A DNA stretch of 64,000 nucleotides from an uncultured Lachnospiraceae bacterium. GTDB taxonomy: Bacteria > Bacillota > Clostridia > Lachnospirales > Lachnospiraceae. Under the pieces are notes generated by a model, which was given only the letters and a program-made list of their open reading frames with translations, did no database searches and had not been told where the DNA came from. Where the stretch lies: NCBI GenBank assembly GCA_910586705.1, contig CAJUJK010000014.1, forward strand, positions 1 through 64,000. Reading direction: 5' to 3'. A program made the translations under genes and the position numbers. Positions 17,775 through 26,400 of this stretch are shown piece by piece (the first letter of the stretch is position 1; each line of letters starts with the position of its first letter).

Positions 17775-18461
17775 ATGGACATTTCGCTATATTATCAGGA
17801 ACAGGGCGAGGGGGAGCCGCTTTTTCTTCTGCATGGAAACGGAGAGGACGGAACGTATTTTGTCAATCAGACGACTCATTTCTCCGACAGATACAGAGTG
17901 ATTGCAGTGGACACGAGAGGGCATGGGAAATCGCCCAGAGGAATGGCGCCGTTCACCATGGAACAGTTTGCTCTGGACTTACATAAACTGATGGACAGAT
18001 TACAGATACAGAAAGGGGTTATATTGGGTTTTTCGGACGGGGCGAACATTGCCATGAAGTTTGCGTTAAAGTATCCGGACCGGGTGAAAGCGCTTATCCT
18101 AAACGGCGGAAATCTGGATACAAGGGGAGTCAAGAGGAGCATACAGATTCCAATAGAGATTGGCTATCGGTTTGCGAAACTGCTTGCGGAAAAATCGGAA
18201 GAGGCGAAATCCCATATGGAGATTCTGGGATTGATGGTGAATGAGCCGAATATCCGGCCCGAAGAACTGCGTGCGATTCAGGCGCCCACGCTTGTGGTCG
18301 CGGGAACGAGGGATATGATTAAGCAAAGTCATACGCAGACCATTGCGCAGAACATACCGAATGCGAAGCTCTCCATTATCCCGGGGGATCATTTTATTGC
18401 GAATAAGAAGCCGGAGATGTTTAATCAAGTTGTGGAAGATTTTTTAATGACAAGTCTATAG
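17775..18461 (+). CDS. Alpha/beta-fold hydrolase
   Basis: A 228-residue serine hydrolase. The oxyanion motif LLHGNGED, nucleophile elbow GFSDG, acid Asp in AGTRDMI and His in PGDHF give a complete catalytic triad. The start at 17775 (MDISLYYQEQGEG) was chosen because GGAGGA is directly upstream; the longer frame from 17715 runs through repeat sequence. No signal peptide, so it is cytosolic. Substrate unknown; esterase, lactonase or proline-iminopeptidase-like activity are possible. Confidence 0.88.
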   Translation: MDISLYYQEQGEGEPLFLLHGNGEDGTYFVNQTTHFSDRYRVIAVDTRGHGKSPRGMAPFTMEQFALDLHKLMDRLQIQKGVILGFSDGANIAMKFALKYPDRVKALILNGGNLDTRGVKRSIQIPIEIGYRFAKLLAEKSEEAKSHMEILGLMVNEPNIRPEELRAIQAPTLVVAGTRDMIKQSHTQTIAQNIPNAKLSIIPGDHFIANKKPEMFNQVVEDFLMTSL

Positions 18462-18474
18462 AGACATATTTTTC

Positions 18475-18527
18475 TTGACATATTAGTAACTTGTTACTAT
18501 AATAAGAAACGCAACAAGTTACTAATA
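18475..18527 (+). promoter_or_regulatory. Sigma-A promoter with MarR-type operators
   Basis: TTGACA (18475-18480) and TATAAT (18498-18503) are consensus hexamers with a 17-base spacer. The spacer holds the palindrome TAGTAAC-TT-GTTACTA (18484-18499). In addition TATTAGTAACTTGTT (18481-18495) is repeated as a perfect inverted copy at 18513-18527, so two overlapping symmetric sites cover the -10 and the start point. This strongly suggests repression by the MarR protein encoded next. Confidence 0.85.
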
Positions 18528-18542
18528 GAAGAGGAGCCTATC

Positions 18543-19082
18543 ATGTTAGCAGAACTGACGGTACGATTTTCTGACACGACGGAAAATCGGAAAAAAGCTA
18601 TTTTCAGCAGTTTATTTATTGCTACAAACAAATTGCAGACGCTTTTTGACAATCATATTCCCCAGATATCATTAAAACAGTTTATGCTGCTTGCTATTGT
18701 CCAAAATTCGGAGGAACCGTTGCCTTTTACACAGTTGGGCAATATATTAGGCTGTTCCAGACAGAATATAAAAAAACTGGCGCAAATTTTGGTAAAAAAG
18801 GGATTTGTTACCATTCAGCAGAGCCCGCATGATACAAGAGCCATGTGCATCTGTCCAACAGAAAAAGTGAATGATTATTTTGTCAAAGATTTTTCAGAAT
18901 ATCAAGAAGAGCTGAAATATCTCTTTGAAGTTTATTCAGACAAGGAGATTGAAACACTTTTTATACTATTATCAAGACTGTATGAGGGGATAGATCATTT
19001 GGAGAAGAGGATTACTAACAGGGAAAATGCGGGTGATAGTGGGCAGCAGGCACCAGAGAACAACAAAAATAAGGAGAAGTAA
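18543..19082 (+). CDS. MarR-family transcriptional regulator
   Basis: A 179-residue winged-helix regulator. The central part (LGNILGCSRQNIKKLAQILVKKGFVTIQQSPHDTRAM) shows the recognition helix and the wing with the Asp-x-Arg turn typical of MarR. Flanking helices would form the dimer interface. It is followed after four bases by a flavodoxin gene, and its own promoter carries nested palindromes. The likely role is autorepression of the two-gene operon, relieved by a small ligand or oxidation. GAGGAG precedes the ATG. Confidence 0.9.
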   Translation: MLAELTVRFSDTTENRKKAIFSSLFIATNKLQTLFDNHIPQISLKQFMLLAIVQNSEEPLPFTQLGNILGCSRQNIKKLAQILVKKGFVTIQQSPHDTRAMCICPTEKVNDYFVKDFSEYQEELKYLFEVYSDKEIETLFILLSRLYEGIDHLEKRITNRENAGDSGQQAPENNKNKEK

Positions 19083-19086
19083 GCCG

Positions 19087-19605
19087 ATGAAAACAATCGT
19101 TATTTACAGTTCAAAAACAGGATTTACAAAGCGGTACGCCGGATGGATTGCCGAGGAAACAGGAGCGGAGTGTCTTCCGCTTGCGGAGGCGAAAAAGAAG
19201 GATCTGACAGGATACGACGCCATTGTTTTCGGAGGCTGGGCGTGTGCGGGCAGCATCAAGGACGTTGGCTGGTTTACGGGAAATATGGACCGGTGGAAGG
19301 GGAAAAAGCGGATTGTGTTCTGTGTCGGCGCAAGCCCGGTTACTTCGGATGTAGAAAAGTCGCTCGCGCAGAATTTTAATGAGCCGAAATTAGAGGGGGC
19401 GGACGTATTTTACTGCTCGGGAGGGCTTAATTATGAGAAAATGTCTGTGTCGTCAAGGCTGATGATGCGGATGTTTGTGAAAGCGATCAAGGCGAAAAAG
19501 GATAAGTCCGCCGCGGAGGAAGAGATGACAAGGGTTATGTCCGCATCTTATGATATTTCGGATAAAAAGTATATAGAGCCGATTATAACATGTTTGAGGG
19601 GATAA
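19087..19605 (+). CDS. Flavodoxin-domain protein
   Basis: A 172-residue FMN-binding flavodoxin-like protein. The phosphate-binding loop IVIYSSKTGFTKRYA lies at the N-terminus, and FGGWACAGSI and FCVGASP correspond to the loops around the flavin. It resembles the flavodoxins of the HemG/protoporphyrinogen group used by clostridia as small redox partners. The ATG at 19087 follows AAGGAG and lies four bases after the MarR stop; a frame from 19027 would overlap the regulator. The pair suggests a redox- or drug-responsive unit. A terminator begins at its stop codon. Confidence 0.88.
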   Translation: MKTIVIYSSKTGFTKRYAGWIAEETGAECLPLAEAKKKDLTGYDAIVFGGWACAGSIKDVGWFTGNMDRWKGKKRIVFCVGASPVTSDVEKSLAQNFNEPKLEGADVFYCSGGLNYEKMSVSSRLMMRMFVKAIKAKKDKSAAEEEMTRVMSASYDISDKKYIEPIITCLRG

Positions 19606-19628
19606 GTTTATCTCCTCTGTATTTTTTT
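19596..19628 (+). terminator. Rho-independent terminator of MarR-flavodoxin operon
   Basis: GAGGGGATAA (19596-19605) pairs with TTATCTCCTC (19608-19617), with one G-T pair, and seven T follow at 19622-19628. Confidence 0.85.
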
Positions 19629-19738
19629 AATGTCAAAATCCCCAATTATTGATATAATCTAAGTAGTTTGACACAATGCGGCACAGAGACGAAAGAAAGT
19701 GTGCTGTGAGAGATGCTTCGGAATGGAGAGAGAATCGT

Positions 19739-20818
19739 ATGCAGGGATTTATCCAGATTTCAAAATACGCCGGAATGCGAAACGATCTGGCACAGGCGGG
19801 CGGCGGCAACACTTCCGTAAAACTGGACGATCAGGTTATGCTGGTGAAAAGTTCGGGGTTTCAGCTTGCGGACATGAGTGAGAACAGTGGCTATTCAAAG
19901 ATTGATTATCGTCTGATTGTGGATTATTTTAAAGAAAATCTTTTGGCGGACGGGCAGTCCGCGCAGACCGCGGCGGAACAGACGGTCTTGACGGAGGATG
20001 CGGGGAATGCGCTTCTCGCAAAGGCGCAGATGGAGGGCGGGCGCGCTTCCATCGAAACGTTTCTCCATGCGGTGACGGGAAAGTATACGCTGCACTCCCA
20101 CCCCACGTTAGTGAATATTCTGGCGGCAAGAAAGGATGGCAGGGAAATTCTGGAGGAGCTGTTTCCCGATGCGGTCTATGTGCCCTATAGGAAACCGGGA
20201 GCGGCGCTTGCGGAAACATATTATAAAATCTGTCAGGCGGCAGGGGAGCCGGAAATCATTTTTTTGGAGAACCACGGGCTTGTGGTGAGCGCCAGTCTGG
20301 CGGAAAAAGTGATCAGCCGGACGGAAGAGGTACTGGAAAAGATCGCGGCGTATTTGCAGGTTTCCTATGAGGCGTACCCGAACGCGACGAAACTCTGGGA
20401 TGTGTTTGCAGGAGTCCCGGTTCTTGCGGACAGGATTGTATACCTTTCCGAAAACCGCTTTTTGTCCCCGGAGACGGCAGAGGGGGGCATTTTGAACGAG
20501 GAAACGTGGAATCACGCTTTCTGCCCGGACTGTGTGGTTTACGGGTCGAAAAAACCGCTGTTTCTGGCGGATGATTTTGGTATGGCGGATATTACCACTT
20601 TTATAGAGAGAAACGGGATTCCGGCAATGGTTTCCTACAAGGGATATTTTTATATTCTGGCGGAGAGTGTGAAGAAGGCGCAGGAGATCGAGAACGTGAT
20701 GAGCTTTGCGGCGCAGGTGCAGGCGGCAAACCGCTCCCATGAAATGCAGTATCTGAGCGAAGGGCAGCAGGACGCGCTTCTAAACTGGGATGCGGAGAAG
20801 TATCGCAGAAAACTGTAA
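19739..20818 (+). CDS. Class II aldolase/adducin family protein
   Basis: A 359-residue protein with the class II aldolase fold. The N-terminus has QAGGGNTSVKL, the loop that holds the sugar phosphate, and the zinc ligands are visible as TLHSHPTLVNI (His-x-His) and ENHGLVV (third His). It resembles the aldolase half of rhamnulose-phosphate aldolase/dehydrogenase proteins more than stand-alone fuculose aldolase, and has about 130 extra C-terminal residues. ATG 19739 follows GGAGAG. It is the first gene of a probable glycan operon and may provide or split a sugar phosphate used by the nucleotidyltransferase downstream. Confidence 0.82.
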   Translation: MQGFIQISKYAGMRNDLAQAGGGNTSVKLDDQVMLVKSSGFQLADMSENSGYSKIDYRLIVDYFKENLLADGQSAQTAAEQTVLTEDAGNALLAKAQMEGGRASIETFLHAVTGKYTLHSHPTLVNILAARKDGREILEELFPDAVYVPYRKPGAALAETYYKICQAAGEPEIIFLENHGLVVSASLAEKVISRTEEVLEKIAAYLQVSYEAYPNATKLWDVFAGVPVLADRIVYLSENRFLSPETAEGGILNEETWNHAFCPDCVVYGSKKPLFLADDFGMADITTFIERNGIPAMVSYKGYFYILAESVKKAQEIENVMSFAAQVQAANRSHEMQYLSEGQQDALLNWDAEKYRRKL

Positions 20819-20851
20819 AAGTGTGAGTTTTATGGGCAGGGGGATTGTCAT

Positions 20852-22585
20852 ATGAACATTTTTATACCTATGACGGGATACGGTTCCCGTTTTGTGGCGG
20901 CGGGTTATCGCGAATTGAAGCCTTTTATTCCGGTGATGGGAAAGCCGGTTATTGAATGGATTGTAAAGGGAATGTATCCGGACAATGTGCATTTCATTTT
21001 TGTGTGCCGGGGAGAGCATCTGCAGAAAGACCCTTCCATACGGGAAAAACTGCTTGCTCTTGCGCCGACGGCGGATATTGTAACGATAGAACGCTGGATA
21101 AAAAAGGGACCAGTGTATGATGTGCTGCGTGCGTACAGGGAATTGTGTGCGGATAAAAATTTCCATAAAGAAGACGGCTGTATTATCAATTACTGTGATT
21201 TCTACATGACATGGGATTTTGAGGCGTTTGCAAAAGAGGCGGAAGCGCGGGACTGCGACGGGGCGGTACCGTGCTACACGGGATTTCACCCGAACCTTCT
21301 GCCGCAGAAAAATTTTTACGCCTCCTGTCTGACGGACGCGGAAGATAATTTAGTGGAAATCCGGGAGAAGTATTCCTTTGAGAAGGATAAGACGAAAGCG
21401 AAACATTCGCCGGGCGTCTATTATTTTAAAAACGGCGCGGTGATGGAAAAATACTGTCAGATACTGACGGAACATGAGGAATGCGCCATTAACGGGGAGT
21501 ATTACGCGAGCCTTCCCTACAATTTCATGGTAAAGGACGGGCTTAAAGTATGGGTGCCCACGGACGTGCCGTATTTCTGCCAGTGGGGGACGCCGGAAGA
21601 TATGCGGGAGTTTGTATATTGGACGGATCTGCTTCTTCGGAGCGAAAAAAGCAGGATGGCGGAAAAAGCAGCAGCGGTTACCGTGAAAAAGGAGTTTATG
21701 GCAAAGGAAAGTGCGGTAAATACCAATGTGGGACAGCAGAAAAAACTGACAAAAGTGTCGGATAAATGTGCGGGGAAGGTGTTGATTCCCATGGCAGGCG
21801 CGGGGCAGCGCTTTGCCGATGCGGGCTACCGCGTACATAAACCGGCGATTCCCACCATTGACCGATACGACGGGACAGAAAAGCCGATGGTTGTCTGTGC
21901 CACAAAGGATTTGCCGGGGGTGGCGGCGGACGGGAGCAATGTGATCTATGTGGACCGCACATTCCACCGGGAAGACGGCGTGGAGGACGCCATCAGAACA
22001 TATTATGAAAAAGCGCAGTTTATCACAATCGACCGGCTCACGGAGGGACAGGCATGTACCTGTATGCTGGCAAAAGAGTATTTAGACCCGGAGGAGGAGC
22101 TTCTGATCGCGGGCTGTGACAACGGGATGGACATTGACCAGACAGCGTTTGAGGAGACGAAGCAGACTTGCGACTGTATTGTGTTTACTTATCGCCACAA
22201 TGAAGCGGTGCTGCAAAATCCCAATGCCTACGGCTGGATGCTTACGGATGAGGAGGGAACTATCACTGGGACATCCATCAAAAAGGCGATTTCCGACACG
22301 CCCATGGAGGACCCGGCGGTGGTGGCGACTTTCTGGTTTAAGAGGGCGAAGATCTTTTTGGACGCCACGGAGAAAATGATCCGGGAAAATGACAGGATCA
22401 ATGGAGAATTCTATGTAGACCAGACAGTGAAACATGTGTTAGACTTAGGATATCGTGCGAAGATTTTTGATATAGACCGTTATGTGGGCTGGGGAACGCC
22501 TGCGGACTACGAGGGATATCAGAATACATATGCGTATTTTAAAGCATTCCTTATGCGGGAAGGTTTGATTTCTGCGGAAAAATGA
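20852..22585 (+). CDS. Tandem double nucleotidyltransferase (two NTP-transferase domains)
   Basis: A 577-residue protein with two copies of a sugar-phosphate nucleotidyltransferase domain. Copy one (residues about 1-265) has IPMTGYGSRFVAAGYRELKP and the metal-site YCDFYM; copy two (about 310-577) has IPMAGAGQRFADAGYRVHKP and GCDNGM. Both end with a WGTPxD motif. The linker (280-310) is Lys/Ala-rich. Such enzymes activate sugar or alditol phosphates as NDP derivatives in the cytosol. In copy two the signature Lys-Pro is followed by an insertion (TIDRYDGTEKPMVV), suggesting a different substrate. It sits between the aldolase and the glycosyltransferase-kinase fusion. Confidence 0.82.
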   Translation: MNIFIPMTGYGSRFVAAGYRELKPFIPVMGKPVIEWIVKGMYPDNVHFIFVCRGEHLQKDPSIREKLLALAPTADIVTIERWIKKGPVYDVLRAYRELCADKNFHKEDGCIINYCDFYMTWDFEAFAKEAEARDCDGAVPCYTGFHPNLLPQKNFYASCLTDAEDNLVEIREKYSFEKDKTKAKHSPGVYYFKNGAVMEKYCQILTEHEECAINGEYYASLPYNFMVKDGLKVWVPTDVPYFCQWGTPEDMREFVYWTDLLLRSEKSRMAEKAAAVTVKKEFMAKESAVNTNVGQQKKLTKVSDKCAGKVLIPMAGAGQRFADAGYRVHKPAIPTIDRYDGTEKPMVVCATKDLPGVAADGSNVIYVDRTFHREDGVEDAIRTYYEKAQFITIDRLTEGQACTCMLAKEYLDPEEELLIAGCDNGMDIDQTAFEETKQTCDCIVFTYRHNEAVLQNPNAYGWMLTDEEGTITGTSIKKAISDTPMEDPAVVATFWFKRAKIFLDATEKMIRENDRINGEFYVDQTVKHVLDLGYRAKIFDIDRYVGWGTPADYEGYQNTYAYFKAFLMREGLISAEK

Positions 22586-22661
22586 ATCGGGTTGTCAGGC
22601 GCATTTTTGGCAAGCGCTGTGTGAGGCATACAACGGCGATTTAAAAGGAATACAGAAAGAT

Positions 22662-24776
22662 ATGGGCTGTAGGATGTTACATACGCTCGACATGGAGAAA
22701 AATTATCAGAAGTATTTGAAAACTGCCATTTTAGTGGGGGTCTTATTTAAGTTACTTCTGATGGGGCTTTTTTCCTCCGATTATCAGGATGAGATGTTCA
22801 TTCCGTTTGTGGATCTTTTTTTGTGCGGGGAGAATCCGTATCAGATTTACTATGACAACGGACTGCTCCCTTCTTTTCCCTATCCGCCCGTCATGCTTCT
22901 GGTGGAATGTATCGGCGGTGTTTTTGTCACTTTTATCACCGGGATGCCGGTTTTTTTAAGGAATCTGATCTTTAAACTGCCTATCCTTCTGGCGGATCTT
23001 CTCGGTTTGTATTATCTGTTTCGTATTTCCAGAGATAAAAGAAAATATATACTGGCGCTGTATTTTTTGTCGCCGATTATTTTGTACGCGTCCTACATGC
23101 ATGGTCAGCTTGATCTGATCCCCACCGTGTTTCTGGTGGGTGCGGTTTATTATCTGAGCGAAATGGGCGTGGCGGCGAAAAGGGAGCGTGTATATGAGTG
23201 GAAGTTCATTCTTTTTCTTACGCTGGCACTTGCTTCAAAATTTCATATTGCGGCGGCGCTGCCTCTCTTTTTTCTCTATATTTATAAGAGAAAAGGCTGG
23301 AGGAAGGCAGTATGGATGACGGGGCTGCCGATTGTTTTGACGGTGGCGGTCGTACTGCCCTTCTGGGGAAGCGGTTTTGTCAATATGGTTTTGTTAAACA
23401 AGGAGCAGCAGGCGATCAGTAAGGTGTATTTCGATTACGGAAACGCGCATCTGCTTCTGACTGTGCTGGTTTTACTCTTTCTTTACTTTCAGGCGTTTCG
23501 GGTTAATCAGATGAACCGGGACCTCTTAATCAGTATGACAGGGCTTTTGTTTTCGGCATTTCTCGCCTTTGTCCCGGCAATGCCGGCATGGTTTATCTGG
23601 ATTGTGCCGTTTTTCATGCTGTATCTGGCGAGGCAGAGCGAGAGCCGGGGGAAGATGGTATTTGTCTACGGCGGATTTAATGTGTTGTATCTTCTGTATT
23701 ACATTTTTTTTCACACAACGCAGTTTGTAGATTTATATTTTCTGGGCAGAAGTCTTGCCTTTTTAAAACGGTCTGACGACAGTGTCAGAGATATCGTCTT
23801 TTCGCTGATGGTTGGCGTTTTTCTGATTCTGGTAGTCTGTATGTATCTCTACGGCGTAGGAAGTAATTCTTATTACCGCAGGAGGAATCGTCCTTTTACC
23901 ATCGGCGTTGCCGGGGACAGCGGTGCGGGAAAGACCAGACTTGTAAAAACGTTGGAGGCGCTTTTGTCAAAGGAACGGGTGCTCGCGCTGGAAGGGGACG
24001 GCGACCATAAGTGGGAGCGCGGCGATCGGAAATGGGAAGAAATGACGCACTTAAACCCCCGCGCCAATTATCTTTACAGACAGGCGGAAGATTTGAAGGT
24101 GCTCCGCGGAAACAATACGATAAAACGCGCGGATTATGACCACAAAACGGGTACATTTACACGAAAGAGAAGGTTGTCGCCAAAGCCCTATGTCGTTTTG
24201 TGCGGGCTGCATTCTCTGTATCTGCCGCAAATGAGGCAGGTGCTTGATATGAAGGTGTATCTGGATACGGACGAAGCGCTTAGGTGCCACTGGAAACTTT
24301 GCCGGGATCAGGGCGAGCGGGGACATGACAGGGCGGCGGTCCTTGAGCAGATTAAGGCGAGGCGCGGGGACGCTGAGAAATATATCTATCCGCAGAGACA
24401 GTATGCCGATCTGGTGATCCGGTATTTTGATGAGACGCTTTTAAAGAGACCGGAAAAGGCGGGGCAATTGCGGGAGATTACATTGGGCGTGGAGTTTGTG
24501 CTGGATGCGGGGATTAACGTGGAGCCGCTGCTTACGCTTCTGCGCGACCGGGGCGTTCCGGGTGAGCTGTCATACGACGATCTTCTGCATCAGAAAGTTT
24601 CCTTCCGCGGGGAGGATCTGAATGCCGGCAAAAATGTCTGGGCAAAAACGGCGGTAGCAGTAATTCCGCAGATTGAGGATTTGACGGGCGGCAGTATCCT
24701 CTGGGAAGAGGGCGCGGGCGGATTGGTGCAGTTAATGCTTCTTCTTGTGATCGGCGAGATCATGAAGAGGGATTAA
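22662..24776 (+). CDS. Integral-membrane GT-C glycosyltransferase fused to uridine-kinase-like P-loop domain
   Basis: A 704-residue fusion. Residues about 20-400 contain ten or more membrane helices with an early acidic loop (DYQDEMFIPFVDLF) and an ENPYQIYYDNG loop, the pattern of polyprenol-phosphate-sugar dependent mannosyltransferases. Residues about 410-620 form a P-loop kinase: Walker A GVAGDSGAGKTR, a DHKWERGDRKWEE segment and a late YIYPQRQYADLVI, as in uridine kinase and phosphoribulokinase. About 80 further residues follow. A cytosolic kinase tethered to a glycosyltransferase is uncommon. It may make the phosphorylated precursor for the double nucleotidyltransferase upstream. The start is uncertain: ATG 22662 or 22692. 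Confidence 0.75.
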   Translation: MGCRMLHTLDMEKNYQKYLKTAILVGVLFKLLLMGLFSSDYQDEMFIPFVDLFLCGENPYQIYYDNGLLPSFPYPPVMLLVECIGGVFVTFITGMPVFLRNLIFKLPILLADLLGLYYLFRISRDKRKYILALYFLSPIILYASYMHGQLDLIPTVFLVGAVYYLSEMGVAAKRERVYEWKFILFLTLALASKFHIAAALPLFFLYIYKRKGWRKAVWMTGLPIVLTVAVVLPFWGSGFVNMVLLNKEQQAISKVYFDYGNAHLLLTVLVLLFLYFQAFRVNQMNRDLLISMTGLLFSAFLAFVPAMPAWFIWIVPFFMLYLARQSESRGKMVFVYGGFNVLYLLYYIFFHTTQFVDLYFLGRSLAFLKRSDDSVRDIVFSLMVGVFLILVVCMYLYGVGSNSYYRRRNRPFTIGVAGDSGAGKTRLVKTLEALLSKERVLALEGDGDHKWERGDRKWEEMTHLNPRANYLYRQAEDLKVLRGNNTIKRADYDHKTGTFTRKRRLSPKPYVVLCGLHSLYLPQMRQVLDMKVYLDTDEALRCHWKLCRDQGERGHDRAAVLEQIKARRGDAEKYIYPQRQYADLVIRYFDETLLKRPEKAGQLREITLGVEFVLDAGINVEPLLTLLRDRGVPGELSYDDLLHQKVSFRGEDLNAGKNVWAKTAVAVIPQIEDLTGGSILWEEGAGGLVQLMLLLVIGEIMKRD

Positions 24777-24800
24777 AATAAAGAAATTGTAAAAGAAGGG

Positions 24801-24827
24801 GTAACTATGCGAACAAGGAATAGTTAC
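24801..24827 (+). promoter_or_regulatory. Hairpin before HAD gene
   Basis: GTAACTAT (24801-24808) and ATAGTTAC (24820-24827) form a perfect 8-base inverted repeat just ahead of the ribosome site GAAGGGG. It could modulate translation of the HAD gene or act as operator. Confidence 0.4.
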
Positions 24828-24841
24828 GAAGGGGCAAGCAG

Positions 24842-25576
24842 ATGATAAAGGCAGTAATTTTTGATCTGGACGATACCTTGTATGATTACAAAGCATTGGA
24901 GAGGGCGGCCTTTGAGTGTGTGGGAGAGCTTGTGCGCGAGCGGCTTGGCGTGAGTGAAGAACAGTATGAGGATGCATTTATGCGTGCCAGACAGGTTACC
25001 AAGGAAATGCTTGGTGAGACGGCGACTTCCCACAGCAGAATGCTGTATTTTCAAAAGACGTTGGAATATCTGGATATCAGACCGCTGTATCTGGCGCTTG
25101 AAATGTATGAGACTTACTGGGGATTCTTTCTGGACAATATGAGTCTCTATGCCGGTGCCAGAGACCTTCTGGAGGCACTACATGAAAAATATATCCGTGT
25201 GGGAGTCTGCACGGATCTGCTGGCGCATATCCAGCATCGGAAACTGCGCAGGCTCGGGATGATGGATGATGTGGACTGTATGGTGACGAGCGAGGAAGCG
25301 GGCGTGGAGAAACCGTCGCCGGGGATTTTTAAGCTGTGTATTGAGAAACTCCGGCTGCCCGCAGAGGAGGTCTGCTTTGTGGGGGACAATCTGGAACGGG
25401 ATGTGAAGGGCGCGATGGCGGCGGGACTGCAGGCGATCTGGTTTCACCCGGAGACTCTGCAGGAAGAAAAGGCGCAGGACGGCATCGACGTTGTATCAGA
25501 TTATGGGGAGCTGTATGAGCTGCTCAGCGGGAAAATTGAAGGCGGTCTGGCAGGACAAAGAGGGAGAGATTCGTGA
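24842..25576 (+). CDS. HAD-superfamily hydrolase
   Basis: A 244-residue phosphatase-like protein of the haloacid dehalogenase superfamily. Motif I IFDLDDTLYD contains the nucleophilic Asp and the acid/base Asp; motif II is near GVCTDL; motif III is the Lys in EKPSPGIF; motif IV is FVGDNLERD. A helical cap lies between residues 20 and 95. It would remove phosphate from a small metabolite, here perhaps a sugar phosphate of the surrounding glycan locus. Its stop overlaps the GTG start of the GT2 gene by four bases, so the two are coupled. Confidence 0.88.
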   Translation: MIKAVIFDLDDTLYDYKALERAAFECVGELVRERLGVSEEQYEDAFMRARQVTKEMLGETATSHSRMLYFQKTLEYLDIRPLYLALEMYETYWGFFLDNMSLYAGARDLLEALHEKYIRVGVCTDLLAHIQHRKLRRLGMMDDVDCMVTSEEAGVEKPSPGIFKLCIEKLRLPAEEVCFVGDNLERDVKGAMAAGLQAIWFHPETLQEEKAQDGIDVVSDYGELYELLSGKIEGGLAGQRGRDS

Positions 25577-26322
25577 AACTATCAATTGTGGTACCGTGTT
25601 ACAATGAAAAAGATAATATACCGTTGCTTTTAGAACGTTTTAACGAGGTAATCAAAAGACAGGATATGGAAGTTATTCTGGTGGATAACGGCTCCACGGA
25701 CGGCAGCGCAGACGTGCTTGGAGAGCTGATACCCCGCTACGCCTTTGCGAGAACAGTGACGGTCGGGGTAAATCAAGGATATGGTTACGGAATTTTACAA
25801 GGGCTGAAGGAATGCAGGGGGGAGTATATAGGCTGGACCCATGCGGATCTGCAGACGGATCCCGGAGATATTGTGCGTGCTCTGGAACTGATAGAAAAGG
25901 AGAGAGGGCTTGTCTTTGTGAAGGGAAACCGGAAAGGCAGACCGCTTTTTGACGTATTTTTTACCGTGGGCATGAGTGTTTTTGAAACCTGTTATCTGCA
26001 CGAAAAACTTTATGATATCAATGCCCAGCCCAACATTTTCCCGAAGATTTTCTTTGATGAATGGCAGGAACCGCCCCATGACTTTTCACTGGATCTGTAC
26101 GCACTGTACATGGCGAGGAAAAAGGGGCTTAAGGTATTGCGGTTCCCGGTAGTATTTCCCGAGAGAGTGCACGGCACGTCGAAGTGGAATACGGGATTTG
26201 GAGCTAAGTGGAAATTTATCAAGAGGACGATTGACTTCAGTGTGAAACTGAAGAAAAGCGGAAGCCTGCAGAATCAAGAACGTCTGAGGACTTTTGCAGG
26301 TGAATCCGGGAAGCAGAATTAA
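25573..26322 (+). CDS. Glycosyltransferase family 2 protein
   Basis: A 249-residue GT-A fold glycosyltransferase. It starts with the typical LSIVVPCYNEKDN, then has LVDNGSTDGSADV for the nucleotide and GWTHADLQTDPGD, which includes the metal-binding acidic pair. No C-terminal membrane helices are visible, so it is a soluble or peripheral dolichol-phosphate-mannose-synthase-like enzyme that would charge polyprenol phosphate with a sugar. Such lipid-linked sugars are the donors used by the two GT-C proteins in this locus. The start is GTG at 25573 behind AGGGAGAG, overlapping the HAD stop. Confidence 0.88.
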   Translation: MKLSIVVPCYNEKDNIPLLLERFNEVIKRQDMEVILVDNGSTDGSADVLGELIPRYAFARTVTVGVNQGYGYGILQGLKECRGEYIGWTHADLQTDPGDIVRALELIEKERGLVFVKGNRKGRPLFDVFFTVGMSVFETCYLHEKLYDINAQPNIFPKIFFDEWQEPPHDFSLDLYALYMARKKGLKVLRFPVVFPERVHGTSKWNTGFGAKWKFIKRTIDFSVKLKKSGSLQNQERLRTFAGESGKQN

Positions 26323-26400
26323 GCCCTCGGAGTAATCGGCAATGCGGATAGAAATATGTGAGTAAATGGTAATAGAGATAGAAAAAATGGAGAGAACGCA

